Below are positions 10,286 to 22,066 of a stretch of DNA of 64,000 nucleotides, in pieces. A program made the translations under genes and the position numbers. The DNA is from Chelonoidis abingdonii (Eukaryota > Chordata > Testudines > Testudinidae), in contig NC_133776.1 in the NCBI RefSeq assembly GCF_003597395.2, forward strand, positions 42,584,979-42,648,978, read 5' to 3'. Under the pieces are notes generated by a model. The model made no database searches, was not told the origin of the DNA, and was given only the letters and a program-made list of their open reading frames with translations. Numbering within the stretch: the stretch's first letter is position 1; the number at the start of each line of letters is the position of its first letter.

Positions 10286-12291
10286 GAGGGTATGTCTGCA
10301 CTGCAACATAAGCCTGCACTTGAGCCCAGGCTCAAGCCTAACATCCCTTGTGTGTCTAGACTGCAATTGTGCTAATTTAGGGCTCATACACAGGGTCCTA
10401 GGTCCCTGCAGGGTGGAGGGTCCAAGATCAAGTTAAGCCAGGACCCAGTTAATGGGTTAAGCCAGCCCTATTGCTTTGCAGTGTAGATGCAGCCCTGCTT
10501 GACTCAGATCCCAGGAGTTTGCCAGAAATATCCCACAATTCCACGGGACAACTTCCTTAGTCCACTTTATCCCAACAATCTGCAATTCACTCCAATGAAA
10601 ACAGGAACCACACCCCCTTGTAAATGGTAGCAGCTCAGGTCAGTGTTAACCTATTCTTTTCTGATCATCTCTCTGCAAACACATTATCAGAGAACCTCCA
10701 GGGTTTGCAATGGAGAGCAAACCGATTAAGCTTTTTGCAAAGCAAGCTGCTTCCTGGTAATAGGCAGAGTGGATAGTAAAGTTTTCACAGTGCATCACGG
10801 TTCTAGGGCCAGAGTGACCACTTATGGTGGTAGGGGGAAGAATTAGGGACTCTGGATAGTGTTTCTTTGACTTGGGTCTGTGCATTGCAGGGTGGATGCC
10901 ATAGCCCTAGTTTTGAGTATGGGTCAGAAAAATCTTTAACATAGGGTTAAAATGCAGTGTAGATGCTCAAGACCAGGGTTCTCTAACACAGATCAGCTGA
11001 CTGGAATTCCACTAAACCTGGACTTACATTGAAGTGTAGATGTGATGTTATTGACATGAACTGTGACCTTATAGATCATTGTTGCAACCAAGGTCCTATA
11101 GTTGCACCAAATCCTGTACAAAGGAGATCAGGTAAGGTGTCTATGGAAAGGTTGTTGTTTGCTGGTTATGATTATGCTGTCTGTATATGTGTATCATTTT
11201 TGTATTTGAAGTTATGAATATTGACTATGACCTTGTATTTCAATGTGTTTGATTCTAAGTATCCTCAGTGAAGCATTTGGTCAGCTTCTTAAGAAAGGAC
11301 TATTCTCAGTAAGTGCCCAGTCAAGAAACACTTAACTGACACTGGACTTTGAGAGATGCCAATCCACATCTCAGCTTTCCTGGGAACGTTCAAACTAAGA
11401 TGTAAACCATGGCATCAGCTTGCAAAAGGCTGACTCATTCATGGACATGTGACTTGCCATTCATGGACATGTGATTTTGCACAGGAGAACAAAGGGGTTT
11501 CAGCCCACGAGAGAGAATGTAAAAGGCCCTGGAAGCCTCTCCATTTTGTCTTCAGCTGGCTCAAGAGATAGCCTCTCCATCCCAAAGAGATGCCTGAAAG
11601 AAACTGGAACAAAGGACAGTAACTGCTGGGGAGGAAGTGATTGCTGGACCCAGGCCGTAAACTACAACGTTGGTCTGAAAAGGATTGGACTCAAACGAGG
11701 AAGCAGTCCAGTCTGTGAAAGAAGCTTACTGGAACATCTCAGAAGGTGAGATTTACCTGTATTCAGTTTCCTACTGTATTAGGCTTAGACTTGGGGGTTT
11801 TGTTTTATTTTGCTTCGTAACTTACTTTGTTCTTTCTGTTATTACTTAGAACCACTTACATCCTACTTTTTACACTTAATAAAATCACCTTTGCTCATTA
11901 ATTAACCCAGAGTAAGTAATTAATACGTGGGGGAGCAAACAGCTGTGCATCTCTCTCTATCAAGGTTATAGAGGGCGGACAATTTATAAGTTTACCCTTT
12001 ATAAGCTTTATACAGAGTAAAACAGATTTATTGGGAGTTTGGATCCCATTGAGAGCTGGGTGTCTGAGTGCTAGAGGCAGGAGCACTTGCTAAGCCATTA
12101 AGTCTGCCGCTTTGGCTGCATGGGTCAGACCTGGGTCTGTGTTGCAGCAGATTAGTGTATCTGGCTCAACAAGGCAGAGTTCTGAAGGCCCAAACTGGCA
12201 GAGAAAATGGGCTCAGAGGTAGTCTGAGCACATCAGGTGACAGTCCCAAGGGGGTCTCTGTGACCAAACCCATCACAGTAGACATGCCCTC
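10286..12291. mobile_element. MITE interrupted by a solo LTR
   Basis: The left end GAGGGTATGTCTGCACTGCA (10286) is mirrored by the right end, which reads TTGAAGTGTAGA (to 11040), is broken by an LTR, and resumes as CATGCCCTC (12283-12291). Rejoined across the LTR, it is the imperfect reverse complement of the left terminus. The MITE itself is about 764 bp (10286-11040 plus 12283-12291) with no coding capacity. I could not read a clean TSD, so the superfamily is open; GGGTATGTCTACAC termini are common in reptile MITEs. Confidence 0.75.
11041..12277 (+). mobile_element. Solo LTR with 5-bp TSD
   Basis: A 1237-bp unit starting TGTGATGTTATTGAC and ending AAACCCATCACA, so it has TG...CA ends. It is flanked by GTAGA on both sides (11036-11040 and 12278-12282). 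An AATAAA signal lies at 11878-11883. I recognise parts of the 3' half (for example GGTTATAGAGGGCGG) as a common turtle LTR, probably Gypsy-type or ERV. No internal region remains, so this is a solo LTR left by LTR-LTR recombination. The frame at 11471-11749 lies wholly inside the LTR and has no known domain. Confidence 0.88.
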
Positions 12292-12624
12292 TGAGTGTAA
12301 TATATGCCCTCCCTCGATCACAAGCACCAGCCTTGAACCTGCAATAATGAAGCAGGCATTAGGTCTGATTGCCAGCTGTCCTGCTATTCTTCCTCCCACC
12401 ACAGTCACTTATTTCCTGTCTAAGTCTTGGCTATTTCTGGTTTTCCAAACCCTCAGTATATCTCACTCAGTCATCTGGCTGTCTTTATAGGACTTTTCCT
12501 GGACTATTTCCACCAGCTGCTTCTTCAAAAATTACCCCTCCTCATCCCCGCAAGCTTTCCCCATTCTTGCATTAGAAAGACAGAGCTTCTGTTGATTTCC
12601 AGGTCGCTCCCCAGTAGAGAACCC
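12292..12624. other. No gene recognised
   Basis: Non-coding stretch between two LTR insertions. Open frames here (for example 12427-12699) overlap the following LTR and are not supported. Confidence 0.45.
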
Positions 12625-13456
12625 TGTAATAAGCCTCTGTCCCAAATCTGGACCTTAGCGTCCAAAATCTGGGTGCTTAGCATGAACCTCCAAGCTTAAT
12701 TACCAGCTTGGATCTTATCTCGCTGCCACCAATCAGGATTCTGAGTACCTGATAAACTCTCTGGTCTCCCCAAACCTTTCCCTGGGGGNNNNNNNNNNNN
12801 NNNNNNNNNNNNNNNNNNNNNNNNNNNNNNNNNNNNNNNNNNNNNNNNNNNNNNNNNNNNNNNNNNNNNNNNNNNNNNNNNNNNNNNNNNNNNNNNNNNN
12901 NNNNNNNNNNNNNNNNNNNNNNNNNNNNNNNNNNNNNNNNNNNNNNNNNNNNNNNNNNNNNNNNNNNNNNNNNNNNNNNNNNNNNNNNNNNNNNNNNNNN
13001 NNNNNNNNNNNNNNNNNNNNNNNNNNNNNNNNNNNNNNNNNNNNNNNNNNNNNNNNNNNNNNNNNNNNNNNNNNNNNNNNNNNNNNNNNNNNNNNNNNNN
13101 NNNNNNNNNNNNNNNNNNNNNNNNNNNNNNNNNNNNNNNNNNNNNNNNNNNNNNNNNNNNNNNNNNNNNNNNNNNNNNNNNNNNNNNNNNNNNNNNNNNN
13201 NNNNNNNNNNNNNNNNNNNNNNNNNNNNNNNNNNNNNNNNNNNNNNNNNNNNNNNNNNNNNNNNNNNNNNNNNNNNNNNNNNNNNNNNNNNNNNNNNNNN
13301 NNNNNNNNNNNNNNNNNNNNNNNNNNNNNNNNNNNTTCCCTCCCTGACTTTTAAAAATCCAGTTTCCTGATTGGTCCTCTGGTCAGGTGTTTGGTTCCCT
13401 TTGTTAACCCTTTACAGGTAAAAGAAACATTAACCCTTAGCTATCTATTTATGACA
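12625..13456 (-). mobile_element. Solo LTR containing the assembly gap, 5-bp TSD
   Basis: Starts TGTAATAAGCCTCTGTCCC on the plus strand and ends CTATCTATTTATGACA, with AACCC on both sides (12620-12624 and 13457-13461). The same family is at 60693-61718, where the internal part of the element shows that the LTR is read on the minus strand (it begins TGTCA there). 547 of the 832 positions are N. The minus orientation and the LTR identity rest on that second copy. Confidence 0.82.
12789..13335. other. Assembly gap (547 N)
   Basis: A run of N entirely inside an LTR. The comparable span in the copy at 60693-61718 suggests the true missing length may be somewhat larger than 547. Confidence 0.99.
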
Positions 13457-13461
13457 AACCC

Positions 13462-14521
13462 GACAACAGATCTTTGACCTTGCCCATTCTCTCATCTCCT
13501 TACTAGAGGAGCCTACTGGTAGCCTTAGTCACTTCTTTGTATCACTTCTTTGTATAGGAAGACTCATTCCTAAAGGCATGTATGTCAAGGGCAGCTAGCT
13601 ACTTCTGTATCTGCCCCTTTTCCCTTGCTACCCTAGATTCCAGCTACAGCGTCCAGGAAGTCTCCATTCTGAGTTTAAAAACCGTAATATGAACTGTGTT
13701 GGCCTTAAAGGGCCAGCACATTTTGCTAAATCAGGTTGTTCCGTAATTGTTTACTAGAGTTTCTTGTACTTTCCTCTGAAGTATCTGGTAGTGAGCACAG
13801 CTGTCATGCAGGATATTAGACTAGATGCATCATCTGGCATGTCATTTCTATGTTCCTAGGTACAGTTAGCATACCTTGTTCTGGCTTGGTAGTACAATTA
13901 TAGCTTCTGCTCGGTGCTGGAGTACACCAAACATCTTGGGTGCCAGTAGCATGTCAGCTATATTGCAACTCAGAGGCAAGCAGTGTAGGTGCTTTAGTAG
14001 TGAGGCCGTGTAGGTGCTAGCCCTGGTGTGTCCCTATAACCACTCAGACACATGACCAAGAGAGTATTTTACTAGGGCTGACAGGAAATAGAAAAAGTTG
14101 CAGATATTCTAGTCAGAGGTTCAAAACATTACAATTTAAAGTGAGCAATAGTGGTAAATCTTTGGGTCTCTGGGGAAGTCCAGTTGAGAGTCATGATTCT
14201 TCAGGCCTATTGTGACCTCTTCAGTCCAGTCTCTATTCAAGCAAATAGGAGCTCACGGGTTTCCAAGCTAGGTTTAGTTAGTGTCTCTCACTGGGGCCTC
14301 TCTGTACTGGCTCTGTGCCCAGCCTGCTCCCCCATAAGTCCCACAAAACTCAGCACTCAGCTATAACATCCAGCCATCACAGCCTGTCTCACACAAAGCG
14401 CTGCACCCGCTGCTTTAATTTCCCTGCAGCCCCTGGCTCCCATGAAGCCTGTGGCTCCCAAACAGAGTCCATTTACTTCCTGGTTCAGGATCTTTCCCCT
14501 GATCTGGCCAAGGGAAAGAGA
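13462..14521. other. No gene recognised
   Basis: Non-coding. Open frames at 14151-14366 and 14315-14764 continue into a MITE and have no domain features. Confidence 0.45.
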
Positions 14522-14529
14522 AGTGCAGT

Positions 14530-14821
14530 CAGTACAGAATTTATAAGGGCACCAAGCCCACACTCAAAAGAGGTACTGGCACCTGGACCATGGCCCCACT
14601 CTTCTGCTCCACCCCAAGGCTCTGCCCCCGCTCAGCCTCTTCCACCTGAGGTCCTGCCTGCCATGTATTCCTCTCTGCCCTCTCCCCAGCCATGTGAGCA
14701 GCAGGTGGGGCCTCAAGGTGAAGAGGCCAATCAGGGGTGGGGCCTCAGGGTGGAGCACAGGTAGAGTGAGGGGTGGGAATGGTCCAGGTGCCACGGCCTA
14801 CAAAAGGTTAATCCAGCCCTG
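14530..14821. mobile_element. hAT MITE with perfect 8-bp TSD
   Basis: Flanked by AGTGCAGT at 14522-14529 and 14822-14829. Left end CAGTACAGAATTTA, right end TTAATCCAGCCCTG; read as reverse complement the right end is CAGGGCTGGATTAA, so the termini are imperfect inverted repeats of CAG type. 292 bp, GC-rich, non-coding. Confidence 0.85.
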
Positions 14822-14829
14822 AGTGCAGT

Positions 14830-16420
14830 AAGGAGGGGATAGGACAGATGGGAATTAGTCACATGCTTTGCAAATCCATCACGGTACTGTATTCATCAGG
14901 CACCAGAAGAGGCATGAGGAACAGGAGCAGCTGTGCTTTTTGCAGTTAAGTTCAAAGGCTACCAGCTCCAAAACTAGATCTACTTGAGTGTGTCTTCCAG
15001 GAAGACAGGTTAGTCCTGGGCTGTGCGTAGAGTACGTCTACTAACAGTGTACAGATCAAGTCGCTGTACTACACAGGTCCTGGTTGCATTTCTCTGGTTC
15101 TTGTCTGTAGTGGCATCATAGACAGCAAGGCTAGTCGGGCTCACTACCTTCTCTGTAAATGCAAATGATTTTCCCCATCGACTCAGGAATGTGTAGGTGC
15201 CAGGATGACCCTGAGATTGTCCTAGGTGCTTTCTGGTTCTACCCACAGTGCTTATCATGTTCTAGACTTAATATTTAGACTGGAATGAAGGTAATGTTTA
15301 CATTGTTGTGATGGTTGGCTACTGCTGTTTGTGGTTGTAGAATTCTTATCCCTTTGGTGTGAGGGACCTGTTTTAGATTATCCTTCCTTAGGAGAGCAGA
15401 GTGGATTTAAAGTGGCTCCAAGTGAATGTACCGTGACAACAACAGATCTCTGTCCATACCTTATGATTTTTTGTTCACAACCTTTAGTACAGTGGTCTAT
15501 AGATAATTTGTCTGCTACTTCACTTTTACAGGACACCATTGTTTACAGATGACCTATGACAGATGTAGCAAGAATAGAGATGGCTAGAGTGCCACTGACT
15601 CACGTCATGTGCTGAATCGAACCTGTTGCATCATAATGAATTCTCAGTTTTATTCCTCAGAAGCACATGTGGCAAATAAAAGATGCATTGCAGAGCGTCG
15701 GGAAGGCCATGCACAATAGAACTCTAGTGGATGACCGAAAGCTTGGTTAACCTAGTCTGCCACCACCTGGTTACAGTCAAGATTTTCTTGTGGTGAGGAG
15801 TCCTCAAGTTACTTTGCACATAAGAATCATTCAGATCCAAACCAAACTTTCTGCTTTCTTAATACAGCTTAATTTTTAACAGTTACCTAGAGATAGGAAA
15901 AATGTGCCCCCACGGAAATGCAGCAGGAATTTAGACTTATGGCTTTTTCTAACCCATCTCGTTATGATACCATCACAGCTTCACACCAAAGACAAACATC
16001 TTGAGGTGTATACGAAGGGAGAGTAGAAGGGTGTGTGGTTGGTGTTATGGATAAGAAGGTACTATGGAGGTTCGATTGTACCATCCTTCCCATGGGCAGT
16101 GCTGAGCAGCAGCAGCCATGGAGCTGCCAGGCACAAAAAACGAATGAGCCATCAGAGAATGCAGAGTCTGCAATTCTGTCAGGCCCTTATGCAGCTCTCA
16201 CAGAGAGGGGGACATTAATACTCTTTTCTCCATACTGTGCAAGGGTCAGGAAGAATCTAGCCCTGTGAAATGAGTATAAACTTACAGGCTGATTTTATAA
16301 TCCTTAATGCATGAGTTCCTCACTCTAGACATGAATAAGGATGGTGGAAATGAGCCCCTGTTCAAAACAAGCAGACAGAAATTGAGGATGAGATTTCACA
16401 AGTTTACCAGGTCCAGTTCC
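14830..16420. other. No gene or recognised repeat
   Basis: Mixed-composition non-coding DNA. No open frame above 82 codons and no inverted termini seen. Confidence 0.45.
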
Positions 16421-16486
16421 TTAAAGGTATTTAGGCTCCTAACTTCCACTGACTTCCACAGCTGTTAGGAGCCTAAATGCCTTTAA
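16421..16486. repeat. Near-perfect hairpin repeat
   Basis: Arms 16421-16443 and 16464-16486 are reverse complements over 23 bp with one mismatch (TTAAAGGTATTTAGG against TTAAAGGCATTTAGG), with a 20-bp loop. The AGGAGCCTAAATGCCTTT type of arm recurs in amniote palindromic MITEs. Confidence 0.8.
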
Positions 16487-18430
16487 TGATCTCGGCCACA
16501 GTAACTTAGCAGCACAATTCCCATTGAAAACAAAGTTCCCTGAAAGACTTTCCCTGGGATGTGTGCTCTTAGAACTTCCATTGTAGGGGGAATGCCAACA
16601 TTATGAAAATAAAAATTGTTATGAATTGAAACAAAGCCAAAATTTCATGTTACCCATACAACAAAAATTCCAAAATATTTTGTCTGAATAGTGTCAAAAC
16701 ATTTCATTTTATGTTGACATTAAATATATTTTATATACACAGCGGTACTCCTAATCTTAATATATGTAAATATATATTTATATCCATTTTACTAGAAAAG
16801 GCTAAAAAATGAATTGAAATGACACTAAATGCTTTAAATGTTTCCCATAGAAAAAAATATCAAAATTGACATTTGCTATCAAAACATTTAGACTTCTATT
16901 TCATCGGACAGTTTTCCATCAAAAAAATTCAGTCTGCAATTTTTTTTTACCTGCTTTAATGCTTACTACTTGGTACCAATGCCAAACTAAAATCATCCTT
17001 GGATTTCAATGGAATTAAGTCAGTGATGAATTTGGATCCCTGTGTCATAAAGCATTTATTTCTTGTACCAGGATATGAGAGAGAACATTAATAGACCCCA
17101 TTCAAACATGTATTTATGATTCACAAGCAGCGCAGTTGTTATTGCTGAGAATACTTCCCTGTGCTTTGTACTATATTTGAATATGGACTCAAGACTGCCA
17201 AGTGCTGAGCGCCCTCAATTTCATTGAAAGTTTTGGATACCCAGTATATCTCGGGATCCATCGCCAAGTATTTTTTTATATACACTACACTATAATTAGA
17301 TATTTACAATGTTGGGTATTGACATATTTAGATTATGCTGCTTTCAAAGTGACACCAACATCTGCTTAGTTATAACAACATCAAAATACATTTCTTTGAA
17401 TAAGTTAAGACAAGAAAAATTGTTCTTGGTCTTTCCTATTTATAAGTGTCTTGCTCTTGTAAGTAATCCCTGTCAAATTTAATATAAAATGCTTTGGAAA
17501 AAGTCCAGAATACCACATCCTCTGTTTAGATCCAGATACACTATATCTGTTAAATGTTGCAGAAGGTGAATGCTCTTTCCATTTATACTAAATGAAATAA
17601 AACTATTCTATTTGGAAGACAAAGTAAAACAGTAAGGCCTCTTCAGGCATTGTAACTAGGAAAGTAAAAGTGATGAAAATCCTGTTCTGGAGAATTGTAT
17701 GAAGCTTAAAGCAAGGATTTTGATTTTGCCCACTTATCTTTGAGCCTTCTTACCCCTACAATGAAAGCACCGGACTCTGGAGTCAGTCTTGTCACTTCAT
17801 CTGTTGATATCCTTTCATTGGCCCCTGGCCACACAAATAACTCATTACCACTGACCCCTGTATTAATGTGGCATGCTTGAGCTATGTTTGCATCATCCCT
17901 TTTCATTATCTCCTGTGTTTAGTGTGATGTAACTCCCTGTAGTCTTCCGAGATAAATTAATTTATGTTAAGGCAGGCAATTTCAGAACTGGTTCCGTTTT
18001 CTCCATCTATAATTCACTCAAACAGTGAGAGTTCTATTTGTGGGTTACAGAAATGAACTTGATGATATGTTTGGCAGCCCTTTTACTTCTGCTAATAGCA
18101 AGCAGGAACATCAGCTTCTGTAAGAGGTCAGCTGCAAGTTTCATTGACTGCCATCAACTCAAAGGAAAGATGAAAAATTTGCAAATGTGCTGACATCTCC
18201 ATATGTAATATGACATTTCTTTTTAACTGTTTTTGACAAGCAACTAAGTTTAGCTCTAAATCAGATTATATGCTCCTCTAAATATGCAGTACAAACACAG
18301 TTACAGACAGATGTAATACTGGCCACCAATAGTAAAAGAATTTGAACCAAACATGATTATACTTTAAAAAAAAAATCACCACGATTTGCTATATAGAAAA
18401 AGTATGAACAAATTGAAATCAAAATATATT
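16487..18430. other. AT-rich, no gene recognised
   Basis: Very AT-rich. The part around 16600-16930 (AAAATTTCATG, CAAAACATTT, GACAGTTTTCCATC) resembles diffuse amniote palindromic repeats also glimpsed at 20280-20640, 36080-36240 and 48540-48720. It is too diverged to delimit. Confidence 0.4.
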
Positions 18431-18508
18431 GGGCCAGCTCCTCAGTTGGTGTAAATCAACAAAGCTCTGTTGAAGTTGTACCAGTTTACACCAACTAAGA
18501 TGTGGCTC
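18431..18508. repeat. Short palindromic amniote MITE
   Basis: The left arm GCTCCTCAGTTGGTGTAAAT is mirrored by TTTACACCAACTAAGATG, with a GCTCTGTTGAA centre. I know the type as GGTGTAAATCAGCATAGCTC...TTTACACC, an ancient palindromic repeat found across amniotes. Confidence 0.7.
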
Positions 18509-19187
18509 ATTTTACTCAAAGATTCTATTTCAGTTTATGTAAGTTCCTATATCACCTTAGTATGGGAGCACTTTGCCCATCATCATGGTATCTAAATTGA
18601 TATATTTTATCGATTATCTATTTAAATTCAGAGTAATGAAACATCAGAAACTACATTTATCATACTAAAAGTTTATGAAATTATTAAATGTTTTCAATAG
18701 ATGATCACCCATATTACTAAAAAATGCATGATAAAAATCTGATGTTCATATTGTTCCCCTTCTCTCCTTCAAAGTCTCAGTCTGCAGCAATAAGCTTCAT
18801 TGTGGTGTTGACAAGAATCCATGTCCTGGATCAAATAGGATGATGCAGCAACAAATTCAGACAGTTTAATGCTGCTACAGCAGCAGAAGACTTTTTAAGC
18901 TGCAATGTGAATAAATGGTACTTTTCACTGTATGAGTGCTGTAATGTATTTTTTTTGCACTTCGGTAAATCTATAATTTCCTACAGTATCAAATCTGCCA
19001 TGGACAGAGCTCAATCTAGCAAAGTGCTCACAACTCCCATTGAGTCAATAAGAGTTAAGGGTGCTCACTACTTTATTGGACCAGGGTCTTAGTCACCCAG
19101 GAGAACAAATGCCTTTGACATGTTTGTAGAAAGAGTTTAGGAACAGCAAATCCATCAGTGTTTTAAAAAAATACGCTGTGTACAGTA
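18509..19187. other. No gene recognised
   Basis: AT-rich non-coding DNA. The 61-codon frame at 18907-19092 has no family features. Confidence 0.45.
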
Positions 19188-19292
19188 TTCATAGATTATG
19201 AGGCTAAAAGGGACCACTAGTCTGACCACCTGTATGACACAGGCTATAGGACTTTCTTGAATTAATTCCTGTTCGAACTACAGTATATTGTT
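19188..19292 (-). mobile_element. CR1 LINE 3' end (part 1 of an interrupted copy)
   Basis: Contains CATAGATTATGAGGCTAAAA then GGGACCACTAGTCTGACCAC, the reverse complement of the CR1 3' terminus. It stops at GAACTACAGTATATTG, where the consensus would run directly into the sequence found again at about 19986. Confidence 0.8.
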
Positions 19293-19985
19293 AAATGGCT
19301 TTCCCTTCACCCTCTCCCCTGGTTTTTGTCACGCAGACAATCCAAAATTCAAGCAATGCAATGTTTACTGGGGTTAGTTCCAAGCAAGCATATACATAGC
19401 ACTACACACCGGCGGAGTCTGTTTCCCAGTGCTCCATTCCCAGCTCTGATGCTGCAGAGTGTTTACCTCGTGTCTCCCTTCCCAGCTCTGACACCAGAGC
19501 CTTGCCTGTGTCCCAGTCCCAATTCCCACCACCTCCTCCTCAGCAGGCCCAAATATACCTTCAGTGCACGCCCCTAGACACACCCCTTACGACTTATGGT
19601 CATGTTCCATTTGGGAGGGTCATGAGCTGGGGTCTTCATCCCACCTCTTTTGTATCCCCTGGGAAGCGTAAGGAGTGAGGTTGTGTTCTGGCCAAAGCCA
19701 GGCTTTTTGTGTGTCTTATGCCTTCCCCCCTATTCCCTCTTGCCTCTCCTAACTGGCTGCTTGACCTTGGCTTGAGAGGAGCCAAGCAACCTTCCAGTGT
19801 AATCTCATATATTACACTCCCACCATACCGTGTAGCACTTTAGTTCCATCTCTTATCTCTTTTCACCCCATCTGTTTGTGAGCAGATTTAAAAGTGTCTT
19901 CATCCTTTTTTTACACATATTAGTATAAGAATATCAAAAAGTAGAACTCAAAATTCTATCTCAGGCTGATAAACAGGCTTATATG
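19293..19985. mobile_element. LTR-like insertion inside CR1
   Basis: About 0.7 kb separates two consecutive parts of one CR1. It holds a GC-rich unit (TTTACTGGGGTTAGTTCCAA, AGGCCCAAATATACCTTCAG, GGCCAAAGCCAGGCTTT) that I recognise as a reptile LTR-like repeat. I could not fix exact TG/CA ends or a TSD, so the class is a guess. Confidence 0.45.
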
Positions 19986-20200
19986 CTAACATATCTTTTA
20001 GAAAGACATCCAATCTTGATTTGAAAATGTCAAATGCTGGAAAATTCACCACTGCCCATGGGAAGTTGTTCCATTTGTTAATTACCCTCACTGTTAGATT
20101 TATATTAGAAATATAATGATGTTTATCTCTGTTTGTAGATGTCAAAGCATCATTCATTCTTGCTGAAGCTTAAACTCTTCTGCTACTATAGCACCCTTAA
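19986..20200 (-). pseudogene. CR1 ORF2 C-terminal relic (part 2 of interrupted copy)
   Basis: The minus strand reads NLTVRVINKWNNFPWAVVNF and FKSRLDVFL within a 69-codon frame (19948-20157, whose last codons fall in the inserted sequence). This matches the end of CR1 ORF2, with its conserved pattern of KWN, LP, an FK and LD. ORF2 carries endonuclease and reverse transcriptase for target-primed insertion; only the last part is present. It continues into 19188-19292 after the 0.7 kb insertion. Confidence 0.7.
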
Positions 20201-21624
20201 ACCATCTAAATTCATCACCACCTCATCCAATTTGATCCAGGACAAGGAGGCTTGTCAACACCATAGTGAGGTGTGAGTTTATATAAATTAATATATTAGA
20301 GCTAGTTGAAAATTTTCCAACCAAACATTTTTACATCAGAAAATGTTGATTAAATCAAAACCAAAATGTTCTATGGAAATGTGTTCATTCTGAAGCAACT
20401 TCATTTAAAAAAAAAAAAGATCAATTATTTTGCTATCTAAACAGAACATTGCAGTTTTATAAATAATTATAAATTTAAATTTTTAAAACAAGGAAAGGTG
20501 TGATTCACCTCCAAATTTTTTCTTCCAAAAAAGTTTCATTCCATGGGGGAAATTTTGACTGTCATTCCAATTAGGAATAAAAAATAAACTAAAAATGTCA
20601 ATTTCCTGACAATGGAAATTCTGAGTTCTGACCAGCTCTCTCTCTAACATTAAAAACAAACAAAACAAAAAACCCACACAAGCATGAGATGCAAGCACAC
20701 TGATTACTTATTCTTAAAAACATGTTTCAGCTCATGAGCATAGGTGATGAATATATCATATTGCAGTTATTCAGATAAAAGAACTCAGGGCCAAAAAGAC
20801 AATTTCTGCATCAAAGAGTTTACAAGCTAGAGTACAAGCAATTTGCACACGCTCAGGTTTTGCAAGGGATATTAGCCTCCATTTTTAGAAAGATGTCCTT
20901 TTGGATTTATTGGAATCACACACTGCATCTGTTTGAATGTCTAATCAATCACAGCTCTCTCTTGGCCTTTAATCAGTGGCCTTCTCTTTACTAGGAAAAA
21001 AAATGTGTGTTCTACTTCTTCCCTTGAGTTAGCTAACTCAAGGTAAAATCCTAATAAATACAAGGCTTCTTGTTAACTGCTACACACACCAATATCTGAA
21101 ACACAAAACACAGGAAATTTGAATTTATTATTCCAACTGTAAATTGTCTACATTACTCACATGACACTGATCTAAAGCCCATGGCAGTCAGTGGAAAAAC
21201 ACAGAAATACAAATTCAAGCTGCAATATTTGGATCCCGATCCTTTGTTGTCTCAAAGCTCAGTGGTGTCCAGGGCTGAGATTTTGGATTATTTTGTATTA
21301 AAGTTAAGATTAACAGTGCAGCTACACTTTGGAAAAATGATTCTAATCATGCAATTGTGGTGGTTCCATATTTATTGTAACAACGATTTCCGATCAAACT
21401 TGCTTGCTTTATAAGGGTTAAGATCTTTTCTCTCTACTTGCTGACCCAGTAAACTCCAACTGAGATTCAAAACTCAAGGTATGCTTTTTTCCTGGCTAAC
21501 ATGTAATAAATATTCTGCAACCACAACTCAGTTAATAATTCTGTTTAGATTCATAGATCACAACAGAACTAACTTCATGCTCCCTTAGCAGTTTTGGTCT
21601 TATAGATCAAAAAGGAGTAAAACC
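20201..21624. other. No gene recognised
   Basis: AT-rich non-coding DNA with homopolymer tracts (for example the A run near 20407-20420). No domain in any frame. Confidence 0.45.
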
Positions 21625-21963
21625 TAAAGAAAATATTCGTCATTAGAGTCGACCTGTGGGACTCATTGCTAGGGGATGTTGTGAAGGCCAAAACCATAAC
21701 TGGGTTCAAAAAAGGATTAGATAAATTCCTGGAGGATAGGTCCATCAATGGCTATTAGCCAAGTTGGCCAGGGAGGCAACACCATGCATTGGGCATCCTA
21801 AGTCTTTAACTTCCATAAGCTGGGAGTGGACAGCAGGTGATGGATCACTCAATAATTGCCCTGTTCATTCCCTCTGAAGCATCTGGCACTGGCCACTGTT
21901 GGAAGACAGGATCCTAGGGTAGATGGATCATTGGTCTGACCCAGTATGGCTGTTCTTACATTA
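21625..21963 (+). mobile_element. CR1 LINE 3' end
   Basis: Contains GACCTGTGGGACTCATTGCT, GATGTTGTGAAGGCCAAAAC, TCCATCAATGGCTATTAGCC and GTCTGACCCAGTATGGCTGT: the CR1 ORF2 C-terminus plus 3' UTR. It is 5'-truncated, as most CR1s are. Confidence 0.9.
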
Positions 21964-22066
21964 AGAAAGATGTGACTCTGGTGACTACATTCACAGCAAA
22001 CAGATCTGTTTAGAAAGCAGTTGCCATTTTTACATAGTCATTTTTTTTGACTATAACTATCCCTTA

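Noticed and set aside
11471..11749. 92-codon frame as a gene
   Set aside because: Entirely inside a solo LTR with defined ends and TSD.
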